Assembly: GCA_032158295.1 (NCBI GenBank)
Contig: CM063247.1
Span: forward strand, 19,692,875-19,756,874
From: Pycnopodia helianthoides
Taxonomy: Eukaryota; Echinodermata; Asteroidea; Forcipulatida; Asteriidae
DNA length: 64,000 nt
Reading direction: 5' to 3'
The notes beneath the pieces are model-generated. The model saw only the letters and a program-made list of their open reading frames with translations, was not told where the DNA came from and did not search any database. The position numbers and the translations under genes were made by a program. Positions 32,653 to 44,934 of this stretch are shown in pieces. How positions within the stretch are numbered: position 1 is the first letter of the stretch; each line of letters opens with the position of its first letter.

Positions 32653-32913
32653 ATGCAGAAGGCTGTACGCTACGAGGAATCCCAGCTCCTTCACCTGGCA
32701 ACGAGGGCCAAGACGGACCACATGATCGCCGGTAACCTGCAGAAGAAGAGCTCCGACACGGTCAAGTGGAAGCAGCGTTTCTTCGCCCTGTATCAAAATC
32801 TGCTTTTTTACTTTGAGAGTGACACCTCCCAGAGACCCGTTGGATGGATCTTCTTGGAGGGCTGCTACTGCGAGCGTTTGGCTTCCACCAGGAACAGCAA
32901 GGAGGAAAACAAG
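32653..32913 (+). CDS. RASGRF: RASGRF-like, coding exon 1 (start, PH domain strands)
   Basis: The ATG at 32653 (CTCACCATGC) is chosen because the frame begins MQKAVR, as RASGRF proteins do, and no upstream in-frame coding resemblance is seen. 87 codons end at donor GTTAGT (32914), phase 0. Residues 24-60 (MIAGNLQKKS, KWKQRFFALYQNLLFYFESD) are the first PH-domain strands; the basic residues K31, K32, K38, K40 and R42 are candidates for lipid contact. LEGCYCER follows. A (CA)n run and CTCTCT tract lie in the 5' UTR. Confidence 0.95.
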
Positions 32914-33170
32914 GTTAGTGCTAGACTACTGTGTTTGTTCTGGAAGAAATGTGTGATTTTTCTGTCTTATTCAGCAAAAGAGAAAAATTAATATTAAAAG
33001 GTCTTGTGAATTATTTTTTCACATTATTGACAAATTTATTTAAAATGGTGAAAAAAAGGGATGCATTATTTTTCGTCGACACATACTTGTATGATAGGGT
33101 AAAACTAAATGACAGTGTTCCCCCCCCAAATGATGCAATAATTACATCAGTTAGGTTAGCATACATTGAG

Positions 33171-33230
33171 TTTACCTACATTATGCACAACAACCTGTTA
33201 AAACAGGTTGTTGTGCATAATGTATGTAAA
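33171..33230. repeat. 60-bp near-perfect palindrome
   Basis: TTTACCTACATTATGCACAA then CAACCTGTT is followed, after two bases, by its reverse complement; 28 of 29 positions pair. In RASGRF intron 1, about 260 bp after exon 1. Confidence 0.95.
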
Positions 33231-34154
33231 TTTGTTTCAATCTTGAATATTCATTACAATGTACATAATGCATATGTAGTGTCAATTTTGATGTGGATAT
33301 GGTATGAATATTCATCACTTTTTAATTGACAAACAAATAAAATGAGCTATAAATGCATGCTGCTTTACCAACCAAAATGGCCTATAATGGTATAATTGCA
33401 AAGAACTTGTTAATGGCCTCACGTTTCGACCCTAGCAGAGTCTTTCTCAAAGTCTAAAATGACTCTATTTCAACGGCAGCTTACTATGGATAGTGGAATG
33501 AATATTCATGAGTTAGTGTATAGCCAATATACAAAAGTATGAATTTGGAATTTTAACTGCACTCTTTAACAATACAAGATGATACTTATTTTACTGGCCC
33601 GTTCTGCATTTTTAACTCCAATAAATTAGTGGGAATTTTTGTTCACAGTTTCATCTGTTTTGTAACAGGCAGGTCCCTGTGGGAATTTGAGTGTATCAAT
33701 TATTTTATAATGAAGACGTTATGACATAAGAAAACTATACAAACTCATTCAAAAAAAATATTTAACAGGTTCATTGCCCTAAACGATCTCGACGTCATGT
33801 GCTGGAATGCCGACTTAATTGCAGCTATTTTCTTCCTCCATGATTGCCCTGAGATGAAGTTTGAGTCGACATCAATACTCATTAATAAAGGCGATGAATA
33901 ATAAAACAAAAGCCACGCGTCGTTATTGAAGAGTGAGCGCCCCTGCTGCAGCGCACTTGAGTAGCCGGTTGATTTTACACAATCATGCAGATGGTGGAGG
34001 TCAATTTTCTACAAAGTGAACGATTGAACATTTATTCATGCAGTCAGCCGGGCGTGTGATATGCTCAATTCAAGACAACCAGAGACTTACTGGTATGGTG
34101 TTTGCACACGTATAGTTCACCGAATCATGAATTACTACACTCTTGAGTTCCACG

Positions 34155-34572
34155 GGTTACCAAAGAGTTTGGGCCTTGCTCATTGCGGATTGCGATTTAG
34201 TTTGACTTCACACAACCCATGTTCACGTTGGACTGTAATTAGGAAGTTTTCTGTGTTCCAGGGCTTGATAGTAACACTGGACCGCACGCCCGAGGTTACC
34301 AAAGAGTTTGGGCCTCGCTCATTGCGGATTGCGATTTAGTTTGACTTCACACAACCCATGTTCACGTTGGACTGTAATTAGGAAGTTTTCTGTGTTCCAG
34401 GGCTTGATAGTAACACTGGACCGCAGGCCCGAGGTTACCAAAGAGTTTGGGCCTCGCTCATTGCGGATTGCGATTTAGTTTGACTTCACAAACCCATGTT
34501 CACGTTGGACTGTAATTAGGAAGTTTTCTGTGTTCCAGGGCTTGATAGTAACACTGGACCGCAGGCCCGAGG
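34155..34572 (+). repeat. 139-bp tandem repeat, three copies
   Basis: Unit from GGTTACCAAAGAGTTTGGGC to GACCGCAGGCCCGA, starting at 34155, 34294 and 34433. The last part of each unit (CAGGGCTTGATAGTAACACT onwards) is the left end of element E, so the amplified unit spans the element boundary. Confidence 0.93.
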
Positions 34573-34923
34573 CTAGAGATGTTTTAGCGTTGGGGCCAGT
34601 AAACTCATGACCAGACAAGTCCGGCGGGCTTGTGTTTTTCAATTGATTAATAATACCTCACTGTGTAATGTCTTGAACGAAAAACAAATTATGATAAAAT
34701 GTTGACTTTGAGTCTGATAAATATTGTTTAATATGACAGATGAGATCAATCTTCTGTATGTGTCTTAGTGCTTGTTCAAATAAAAGCAGTCTAATACGTT
34801 AAGCTGTGTAGAAAGCTTATTCTCATTTTGATTCTGGTATTGTGAAAACAATTGTGGTCCAGCGAAAATTTTCAGCTATAGGCCCTGCGGTCTTGTGGAT
34901 TTCCCCCCCATAATTGAACCCTG
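34536..34923 (+). mobile_element. hAT-like element E (forward)
   Basis: CAGGGCTTGATAGT at the left, AATTGAACCCTG at the right; follows directly from the third tandem unit. Confidence 0.62.
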
Positions 34924-35739
34924 TGTTCTTATCAGTTTTTTCTGGGTGGGGGGGGGGTTGGTAAATGTAATTAGCTGTTAATAAATCCCATGTTATGAAC
35001 TGAGGATGTGGTTTTACTTTAGTAATACTACTGTTGGCAGAAGAGATTTTTGCTGTTTTGGGTTGAGGTTTTCAAATTAATTCCACAATACTGATGCATC
35101 ATTTGAGGTCAGATTGTTTGGGCTGAGCCCATTCAAATGAAATACATTTACTTTTTTCTTGTTGTGATAACTTTCCTTTTGTCTGCACTGTCCCTTTTTG
35201 GAAATTTGTGTGGTGTCCTTTCTAATGGTGCCTTCAACAGGGCCGGTTGGTACCCGCTGTCACCTCGCTAAACTTGGATGGAGTCGATGTCTTTACAAAA
35301 AATACAGTGACAGGTTTATTCAACAAGTAGACACTGTATTCAACTGAGACTTTGTATCTTTCTGAATAATTTTGCCTTTAAATAAACCAGCAGTAGGTTA
35401 CACATGTGTCCCCCCCCCCCCCCCCCCACCAACCACCACTACCCCCGGTGCCCCAATTTGTATTCTGGACTTTCTAGATTAAAAATGACAAATTACCAAA
35501 GTAAAACATTACATTTTATAAGCTTTAATGTGATAATATTAATGTTTCAATATTTCCATTTACACGCAGACAATGTGTTTGTTTTTACACTCAAGTCAGA
35601 TTACCATATAAAAAAACAGTAAATGGTGCAACAAGAGCGTTGAAAATGGGCTTGTTTAAAGAAAAATGCAAACAGAAACTATGTACGTAAAACTGCATAC
35701 TTTGTCAGCGGAGGAAGTGTTAGCTATAGACAGACCTTC

Positions 35740-35900
35740 ACATAGTGTGCTGTGTGACAGGGATCAGCCCGGTTCAGATGAACCACTTGACAGTCACCGG
35801 TGCTGGATGGGAGACCACAGGGTTCAAGTCCCACTTGGGTCGTGGGACAGATTGTGAGCTGTCAATGCTTGGACATTTATCGCCGGAGACAGTGAGGTCC
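35740..35900 (+). other. Possible pol III-derived relic (tRNA/5S-like)
   Basis: GGTGCTGGATGGGAGACCA resembles the 3' part of 5S rRNA (TTGGATGGGAGACC), and GGGTTCAAGTCCCAC nearby resembles a tRNA B-box. Neither forms a full RNA gene. Could be a SINE fragment. Confidence 0.25.
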
Positions 35901-35971
35901 CTGGATGACAAACTGAGCATGGACGGCAAGCAAATACAATTGAGGACGATATAGAACTGCATTTGCTGCTG

Positions 35972-36323
35972 TTAAAGCACATGTACAACATTGGTAATTG
36001 TCAAAGACCAGTTTCTACAGTGTATGACCCAACATATACATGAAATAAAAAACATGTGAAAGTTTAAGCTCAATCGGTCATCGCAGTTACAAGAAAATAG
36101 TGAAAAAACCTCTTTTAAGTTTTCACTGTTTTCAAACATCAGATTTTATCTCCGTGATAAAGACTAATTGTTTCACCCATTTCCTAAAAATTATAGCATT
36201 TCAAGCAAAGCTATTTCAAGGGGAAGTTTACCACCATGACCATCTTTATACCATGAAAGTTATATGTGCAAATCTGTGAACATTTATATTTTCAACCTTA
36301 CCAATGATGTACACACCCTTTAA
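35972..36323. mobile_element. TTAA-flanked MITE, related to family B
   Basis: Ends TTAAAGCACATGTACAACA and TGATGTACACACCCTTTAA with TTAA on both sides. The GGTAATTGTCAAAGACCAG block links it to family B. Confidence 0.6.
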
Positions 36324-37488
36324 CTACTTGTTTGGTTTGACCGTAAAATATGTTTTTTTGTTTGTTTTATTTTTGCTTTTAAAAAACCTGTTGTTTTATT
36401 TTGAGGGACTTAAGGTCACTAAGGCCTGTTATTTCCTATGGTTTTTCCCCCCGATTGCATGAGTTTTGGTCATCCATTTTCCTTGCCCCATCATTGTTTT
36501 GAAATAACTTAATAACAGTCATCAGATGTGATACTAATTAGTAGTCTACCTGTCATGTGTTCAGATCTAAAGTAGTCTTGTTACCAGACGGCAATGTACA
36601 TGTAGACAGATGATTTATGTATAAATCCTTGTAAAGGTTTGGTCATCGTTTGGTTTTCATCAACATAACGCTGATTTAAAGGCCAATTTATCAATAAAGA
36701 TAGAATAAAAGTGACTTGTGAAATTTTCAACAGTGTCTGTTGACAACAGTGTCTTAAACAGCACACAAAAAACCTGTCACGATATTTTCAAAAACGTTGA
36801 TCCCATCCTTGTTTAGCGAGGTGACAGCGGGTACCAACCACATCTCCGGCCGCAGCATTCACAATCGGGCACCAAGGAAATTTGAATTTCCAAAAGTCGC
36901 CTTGAGGCAAATCTTTGGAGACAAATTTGTATCGATTTCTAATCTACAGACGAAAAATGATTCCACGGGATGCTTAGTACCACCATTACCGTCTTCGTAA
37001 CAGGCTTTCGGATAGAAATTACACAATTTCTTTTCAGGATCATTGCCAAAGTACAGCTCTACCGTTTAGTATAAGTGCAGAGTATTTTAACTGGTGTAAT
37101 ACCCACGATATTCAGAGGAAGGGTGGAGGGGAGGGGCTTCGTCCTTCAGACCAAAGAAGACCCTAAACCGCTACTTATTTTTTCAGTTACGTAAAAACTG
37201 TCATGGCTAATTCAGATTGTGAAATGTGCAGTGTCGGCTTCATTAGGCAGTCCATATTTATGCGCGGTTATGCATGCAAACAGGTTGGCACACTTAATGA
37301 ATGGAAAGAATCACTTGTACCAACAAACACACCTTCATTAATTACTGTCGCCGCTATGTTTCCTCCACCTTATCCTCTTACATGGTGTAATTGCCGGGAG
37401 CAAGATATCCAGTCTCCCTCTCCACTCTTAAAGATGTAACACACCGAGGATTTGAGGCAATAAATACGCTGTTTTTTTTTTTTTAATT

Positions 37489-37875
37489 GGGGGGGGGGGA
37501 GATCTACAAGACCACAGGGTCTGTTGCTGATAAATTTTTGCTGGACCAGAATTTTGTATTCAAGACCCAAATTAAATTGAGAAAAGACCAGAATCAAAAT
37601 GACAACACAGTTTACCGTGTGATTTTTGTTTGATTTGTACGAGCACTTGAAGAAGATTTATCTCAATTGTCTAAAGGGTAAGTAAACTCAGATACTCAAC
37701 AGAACTGAAAGAAGTTTTATCAGACTCAAACTCAATATTTAAACATCGTTTTTCTTTTTAAATTAAAGATATTACACAGTGTATTGAAAGACACGAAACG
37801 ACCGGACCTGGTACTGGCCTGGTACTAAAATTACTGGCCTTGGGCCTGCAGTCCATGTATAAATTTCGAGACCTG
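37489..37875 (-). mobile_element. hAT-like element E (reverse, one end missing)
   Basis: GACCAGAATTTTGTATTCA, GAAAAGACCAGAATC and the end AAATTTCGAGACCTG; the other end is lost in a G-rich tract. Confidence 0.58.
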
Positions 37876-38940
37876 ATACAAGAACGTACAAGATTGGTAT
37901 TTTAAAGCAGGCTCCTTTAAATACTTTTTATTGTCACTTTTCAACTTCATGTCTGTACCAATTGCCCCTAGAAATACTGTCTGTAATGGAAACAGTGGTG
38001 TAGTCAGTATTTTTTCAATGGTGGTGGTGGTGGTGGGGGTGGGGGGGACTTGGAGGGGTATGGCATTCCTAGGGGAGGGGGAGCCAGGAGGCCTGGTGTT
38101 TGTCAGTGGTGTGTGTTTGGGGGTGTGGTGGCCATGTACTTTCATTAACACAACTACAAACGTTTCAGGTTCTTTAAAAACGGTAGTTGAAAAAAATTGA
38201 ATATTAATCAACTTATGAATGCTCACAAAATCTTGGAACTAATATTGGTTTTTCTAAAAAGCATGACCACAAATGACAAGGATGGGGTAGCTTATACTCG
38301 CCATTTTCATATCAAAAGGCGTCAATATAAAATTGCTCATCAAACATTTAAAAGTGTTTCTACAAGCTTTTTAAAAAGTGAACTTGAAGGACAACTTCAG
38401 TCCTTGAAAACTTCACAAGGTAATAAGTAAAAAAGATAAATACCTGAAGTTTTCTTAATTAATATAAAGTATCATTTGAAACTGCGTGGTGGGAGTACAA
38501 TTTAGAAAGTAAGGTTAACGGTAAATTCATGAAAACTAATCTGTCTTATGACTTATGAGCCGTTTTGGGGAGGAGGGAGGTTTTCTCCTGAAGTTTTTAT
38601 TACAAAAAGTTGTTTGTGCAAAACCACAACAACTCATTAGTTAATATTTCTGTAGTGTTGCTGTCAACCTTACTTTATGTAGAGATCTAGCGACATTATA
38701 GGTCCAACATAACAGGGATGTTTGGAAAAATTCAACAATAATGAACAAGGGTATTCGCAAAAAGGCAAAACAAATGCATAATCTAAAGGCATTGCAAAAT
38801 TTGCCCATGTCACCTCAAAAAGGAAACTGGAAAGAGCAAATTGTAAATAGACGGCAGGTTTCAATTCGCAGAAATAAACTATTTAAAAAAACCACCTCAA
38901 AGAAACAACTTTGTCTTATTCAGACAATGCTGCTATTTTA

Positions 38941-39150
38941 TATGAGATTTGAGGCATTGCATGGTGAGGTATCAATGTACATTGTGTATATTCAGTTTGC
39001 AGTTACACCATTTGTATATTGTATATCTACTTTGCTGTGTAAATTTGTTCTTTGTCTTGCAATTTATTCTACTTCCACGGAGTAGATTACGGAATTCAGG
39101 AGACTACTCAGTTCTGAAAAGAACTGTCCTGCTTATTAGCTACTACATGT
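38941..39150 (+). repeat. Dispersed repeat shared with 60857-61070
   Basis: GAGGCATTGCATGGTGAGGT, ATCTACTTTGCTGTGTA, then CAGTTCTGAAAAGAACTGTC in the same order at both sites. Confidence 0.7.
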
Positions 39151-39717
39151 ACATGTCCCGTCTATTTTACCAACACTCAAAATTATGCATTGATTCTTTT
39201 AGTTTGAATTTCACACTTGCTGAGAAAACACTGGCGCATTATGCAGCGAACTTCACACATCACGTCCACCTCACTTGAGATTCTGCGATATATGCAAATT
39301 CCAAAGCGATACAAGACCTTTTTTTGTCATATTTTCAGTATATTTATGTACACCGTAATGCATCACGGAGGCTTGACAATAATCAATATATCGGGCTTCA
39401 ATATTGTTCCGTAAAATAATCTCAAAATTCCGGCCCAGTGTATTGAGCGGAAATCTCTGTTCGTTTTTTGGTTTTCCCAAATCCCGATGCTGTTGAGAAC
39501 GGACACTCATGTTTTGGTTGGGATAGATTTAATGTTAGTTTTTTTTTTCTTCTTCTTTTTTTTTTAGCCCGCAAAGCAGTCTCATACTTTGCATTTATTA
39601 TGAATATAATCAAGCAGTGAATATGCTGTCTGTGTCTGTTTACAAATGAACTGGTAAATTGTATTTTGAGCATGACTGCCTGCAGGGTGAATCACACCAT
39701 GGACTATAGAGTATGGG

Positions 39718-40030
39718 GAAGATGTGGATCAGAGATTGTACAAAAAAAACTGAAGACTTTGAGGTACGGGTGCAGCAGTGGCGTAACTAGACATTTTCAA
39801 GGTTTTTTTTTCTTGGAGGGTGGGGTGGGGTAGGGGGCAAGTGGGAGCAAAGAAATAAAACAAAATGGGTGGGGGGGGGAAGAAGATGTGGATCAGAGAT
39901 TGTAAAAACTGAAGACTTTAAGGTATGGTGCAGCAGTGGCATAACTAGACATCTTCACAGGGTTTTTCTTTTTCTTGGGAGGTGGGGGGTAAGGAACAAG
40001 TGTGGGCAAAGAAATCGATTGGGGGCTTTT
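39718..40030 (+). repeat. 164-bp tandem duplication
   Basis: GAAGATGTGGATCAGAGATT begins at 39718 and again at 39882; each copy continues through GCAGCAGTGGC(G/A)TAACTAGA to a G-rich tract. Two diverged copies. Confidence 0.85.
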
Positions 40031-40621
40031 GATGTATCAAGCTATTCGTTTGTTCAATCTCAATTTGAGTTCTGAGTTGAGGGCCCCTGACTCTCCCCTC
40101 CCTCCCCTCCCCTAATTTACTCATTTCAAGGGCAGTTTTCCACCATGACCATGTCTTTTTACCATGTAAATTATGTGTAAATCTGTAAACATTCCCTTGT
40201 ATAGTGTAGCAAAATGCTACATAAAATGTATCAGTTGCTACTCAAATAATTAGCATCCAGTGTGCACAAAACTTGTTCGGTCTAAATATTTTGCCGTAAT
40301 GATCAAAATAGTTCCCTGTTTTGTGCACACCCTTAACTGTGAAAGATAAAGTCTCAAAACAAAATTATTTTAATTTTTATTACCACTAAATCGTCGTGGA
40401 CAAGCTAAATAATTGTAATAAAATTACATTTAATTTGAATTCCTGAAAATATTGAAATGTTTATTTATTTTTTTCTTCTTCTCTTGCTTTATTTGCTTAG
40501 TTGCGATTAGCCGCTGTCGGTTTGTCAATAAATAAGTAAATTTATTTAAATTAACAAATTCAATAAATAAAAACATATATATTAAAACACAATAGATTGA
40601 AACTAACCCACAAAGAACAAC

Positions 40622-41070
40622 CCCACCTTGGACCCTGGTTCAAATCCCACCTTGGACCCTGGTTCAAACCCTACCTTGGACCCTGGTTCAAACCCTACCT
40701 TGGACCCTGGTTCAAACCCCACCTTGAACCCTGGTTCAAACCCCACCTTGGACCCTGGTTCAAAACCCCACCTTGGACCCTGGTTCAAACCCCACCTTGG
40801 ACCCTGGTTCAAACCCCACCTTGGACCCTGGTTCAAACCCTACCTTGGACCCTGTTTCAAACCCTACCTTGGACCCTGGTTCAAACCCTACCTTGGACCC
40901 TGGTTCAAACCCCACCTTGGACCCTGGTTCAAACCCCACCTTGGACCCTGGTTCAAAACCCCACCTTGGACCCTGGTTCAAACCCCACCTTGGACCCTGG
41001 TTCAAAACCTCACCTTGGACCCTGGTTCAAGCCCCACCTCGGACCCTGGTTCAAAACCCCACCTTGGAAC
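40622..41070 (+). repeat. Minisatellite, 24-bp unit (CACCTTGGACCCTGGTTCAA)
   Basis: About 18 copies of CACCTTGGACCCTGGTTCAA plus ACCC, with C/T and one-base-insertion variants. Since 24 is divisible by three and the unit lacks stops, long frames open on both strands; these are artefacts. The part GGTTCAAACCC resembles a pol III B-box. Confidence 0.97.
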
Positions 41071-42182
41071 CAGAGCCTCGCATGTGGATTGGGTTTTCAG
41101 CCCTTACCTGATTGCGTGGGTTTTCCTCAATTGGGGGTTTTCCTCCTGCATCTAAAACTGGGCGATTCTTCTCGATCCCGTTATTGACGCTTGCACCATT
41201 TGATGTGCAATGAAATAAATAAATAAATAGATAAATAACTGAAGAAATGCATCCCATAGTTATTGTAAATATTTAGCACTAGGGTACTCCCCATGCATGA
41301 GCTTGTGTATCAGGCCAATAGGCGTGAATGCTCTGTATTTTTGACCGCGTGAGGGCGCTCTGAAAAACATGTTTATCACTTCCGGGGGTATAACTTAAGG
41401 GCTTAGGGTCTGCTCAGCTAGAGGTGTACAGTTTTAACATCGGCGTTCTGTCACTTCTGTGCGCGATAGTTTCTAGCTGCTTTTAGAATCTAAGGTGGAT
41501 TAATAGCGGCTCCTTTAAAGGTCTTATTGTCCATGATGGATATGATGTCTGGTAGTAATGTGTTTCAGTCCTTAACTGTCTGGAGGAAGTATTTGAAGCA
41601 GTTTTTGTTTGCGGAGAACAGTTGTTTGTATAAAGAGGAAAGGGTGAGCCACGCTTAATTGCCAGTTCTGATATTGTAAGATTAGATGCAGGGCTCTTTA
41701 TTTCTTAAAGGAGCCGTTATTAATCCACCTATAGATTCTAGAAGCAATTAGAAACTATCGTGCCCAGAAGTGACAATACGCGCATTGTGGGCTGATTTGT
41801 GCAAAATGCGACCACAATACTTGTAAATTGTGACCTCAGATAAAAATTGCAACAGTTTCAACGATAAAGATGAACACCAAGTCAAAAAAACATTCTGAGG
41901 ACCTCGTTTCAATTCGAGCGTGCTCAGGCCAAACTTGCCAAATTTGGGTCCAGAACGCCCCACCGTTTAAAAAAAAATCCTTGGGTAAAACCCTGAGCAC
42001 TGCATGTAAATTAACTGGTTCACTGTAAAATTTGGAGTTAACTTGAATAGGAGTAAAAAAAAAAATTGTACCATACAACCCCTAAGGCTGTTCCATTTCT
42101 GTATGCACAGTGCGGTGATTCAAGATATAAGCTGATTTGGACTCGTCCAATCCTCTGAGTCCCAAAGAGCAGGTGGCTATCT

Positions 42183-42600
42183 AAATTATTAATAATAATA
42201 ATAGCTTGCATTTATATAGCGGCGCTGATATATTTTTTCCTGCCAGGTATGTGGAGCCACGTTTTTTAAAGTATGAGGCCTATTCATTTATAGCACCATG
42301 TAATGGTTTACAAGGTGCTGTGGCGCAATATGCTGCCGATCAAACCAGGAACACCGGGGCGAACCCCTTCTCTTTACAATAAGTGTACTGGGTTCTTTTA
42401 CGTGCATTACACAACACACGGGACCTACGGCTTTACGTCCCGTCCGAAGGACGCAGCAATAATGGTTAAGTGTCTTGCTGAAGGACACAAGTGTCACGAC
42501 CAGGACTCGAACCCACACTCTGCCGATCAGAAACACCAGAGCTTGAGACACCAGAGCTTGAGTCTGGTGTTCTCATCCGCTCGGCCACAACACGCCACAC
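42183..42600 (-). mobile_element. Full-length tRNA-derived SINE, type 1 (reverse)
   Basis: Reverse copy of 30367-30776: starts with (AAT)n, then the CCCGTCCGAAGGACGCAGC block, and ends with the A-box complement CTCGGCCACAAC. A short duplication (AGACACCAGAGCTTGAG) lies near the tRNA part. Confidence 0.8.
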
Positions 42601-42699
42601 AGTTTCTGGGTTGCAAGTCGGATATTTTTCACCGAGAAATTAATTAGCCTGCAGTGTGTGTAGTGTGCTCCTTATGCTTACATAACATCTTCATTTACA

Positions 42700-42990
42700 C
42701 ACAAATAATTTTGGGGTGAACAAAGACAAGTTGACTGGAATGGGACTTGAACCTGCGACCTCCGGATTAACGCCGGGGAGATCCACCAATATCCAGCCCT
42801 AATGCTGGCGGTCTCCCTATTTTGTTGATATCTTTGTTCTGGGGTGCCAGTCAGAAGCCATTCAACCTGTAACTGCCATATAACAAGTATTACAGTTTAC
42901 ACCCACGTTTACGATACAACCTGGGAAGTGGCAGCAAAGGGATCCCATTAAGGAGATGCAACTTTTTGTTTCAAATATCAAGTAATAAGC
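42700..42990 (-). mobile_element. tRNA-derived SINE, type 2 (reverse)
   Basis: GGGACTTGAACCTGCGACCT (B-box side), GGGTGCCAGTCAGAAGCCAT and TTTCAAATATCAAGTAAT; the A-box region is degraded. Confidence 0.7.
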
Positions 42991-43869
42991 CACTAGGGAA
43001 ACTGAGTGGTTAATTTGGGGTTGAGCAAATTTGGGGTTGAGCAAAGAAAACGGACTAGAGTGGAACTTAAAACAGCTGCAACCTCCAGATTACCCTGCCC
43101 TCCAAACAATTGTTCTTTTGTTGTTTCCCCATCTCATCCCCAATAATTTCAAGTCAAATAGCAAGACAAGTTCTCTAAAGAACAAAATCTACATAGCAAA
43201 GTAGAAATACACATGGTGTTACCGCAAACCGAACATTGATTATACAATTTCAAGTCAGTCATGCATCCTAGCGATTCCACTCTCCAATATGTCTACATAT
43301 GTACAACAATTGTTCATAGCACCACAAATAAAGCCAAACACACAATGTATGTAACTGTACTCACAGGTGCATCGGCACTCAAAACAATTCGCAAATATTG
43401 GTTGACAATACAGAGCAATGTGTTGCTGGGCGCTGTGAGAGATTGTCACAATCTGCACTTTGAACCCCCCCCCCCTCCCGTTTACATAACACTGCCTGAT
43501 TGATTGGTAATTCTCCTGTGTGAATAGAACACATGAATGATGCAACCTTTTAATTGAACACGGGGAACAATTCCATTCAGCAGTTTTGCGTAGCAAAATA
43601 TTTGGACTGAGCAGTTTTTTGTGTGCAATCTGAATGCTAATATTGATTAGAAAATGAACATTTTGTCTAGTAATTTTGCTATGCTACACAAGGGAAATCG
43701 TTGAGCCCCAGACAGAGACAAGTTTATTTAGTGTTTTTTTTTTTCATTTCACATTGATGGTTTGATTATTGGTGGTAATACGATTGCACACTTTCTGTAC
43801 AGTTCATCCTGTACGCTGTACTTAAGGCCAAATAATAAAATACATGTTTAGCGTCCCCGCCCACTTCCT

Positions 43870-44265
43870 TTTTAGAGGCCTCTGGAGTTGATGTCTAAAC
43901 CACCAGACTGAATCAAAAACTATAATGTAACACAAACGATCATACTGGGGCAACTTGGGTGGGGTTTGAACCAGCGACCCCTCCTCTGGAGTTGATGTCT
44001 AAACCACCTGAGTAGATCAAAAACTTTAATGTATCACAAACGATCATACTTGGGCAACTTGGGTGGGATTGGAACCAGCGACCCCTCCTCTGGAGTTGAT
44101 GTCTAAACCACCTGAGTAGATCAAAAACTATAATGTAACACAAACGATCATACTGGGGCAACTTGGGTGGGGTTTGAACCAGCGACCCCTCCTCTAGAGT
44201 TGATGTCTAACTCTAAACCACCTGAGTATATCAAAAATTATAACGTACCTCAGACGATCATACAT
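43870..44265 (-). repeat. 104-bp tandem repeat of a tRNA-like SINE head
   Basis: Nearly four units starting at 43881, 43985, 44089 and 44193. In reverse the unit reads AGGTGGTTTAGACATC (A-box-like), then GGTCGCTGGTTCCAATCCCA (B-box), so a SINE head was amplified in tandem. A SINE-type tail follows at 44250-44320. Confidence 0.85.
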
Positions 44266-44584
44266 GTGTAGGTGTGAGGGTAAAACTCAAAATGAAATTG
44301 TTTCTTTATCCGAATGCAATAGTTACACTCATTAAAAATTACAGTTTACCTGACCATTGTAATATGCTTGATCATTATGCTTAGCTGCTAAGCGGCTCAG
44401 TAATTTTAAGATACGCAGCATATTTATAACCTTATCTCCCTTGCATGACTCACTACATTTCCTCCTCACTTTAAACAAAATCTAACACCATATGGTGACC
44501 CAACAACGCAAACTGTTGGACTCTGAGTATGGTGGTATGCCTGATCCCATGTAGAGCATGACCAGTTTAGTGCTTTTATGATTG

Positions 44585-44800
44585 CATTTCTCATAACGGG
44601 CAGATAGGGCAAATATTTTGGTGGGAGTTGTGCCTTCGATGATGGAAGCATGGAATTTGGCACACAGTCAGAGTAGGCCTATGTCATGAGAAAGATGTTT
44701 GGCTATATAGGGCCAATGCAGATTTGTATTTTGAAAAAAAGATAGGTAGAATATAACAAGCAATTTTCAAAGTTTGCAAAATGGCTGCCACTTTGAACAA
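44585..44800 (+). mobile_element. Foldback element H, left-half copy
   Basis: GGCACACAGTCAGAGT, TCATGAGAAAGATGTTTGGC and AATGGCTGCCACTTTG match the left arm and loop of the 21578 copy; the right arm is missing. Confidence 0.6.
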
Positions 44801-44934
44801 GGGTTGAACATCAGGGTCATGGCACAGACGAGATAAGTTGGTCAAGATTTGATTTTGTTTTAGGTGTATCCCCCTCCCCAACCACCCCCCCCAACCCCCT
44901 TCTCGCTTAAAAAACCCTGGATCTGCGCCTGATA

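Larger units (their letters stand above)
35241..36840. repeat. Inverted pair, 29-bp perfect core, 1.5 kb apart
   Basis: GGTTGGTACCCGCTGTCACC then TCGCTAAAC at 35245-35273 recurs as its exact reverse complement at 36811-36839, with similarity beyond. A diverged third copy lies near 47970-48005. Confidence 0.85.

Noticed and set aside
35760..35850. 5S rRNA gene
   Set aside because: Only a short segment resembles 5S rRNA; the rest of the gene and the internal promoter are missing.
40597..41187. 196-codon frame with repeated LGPWFKPH and overlapping frames on both strands
   Set aside because: Product of a 24-bp tandem repeat without stops; open in several frames and both strands, so not selected as coding.
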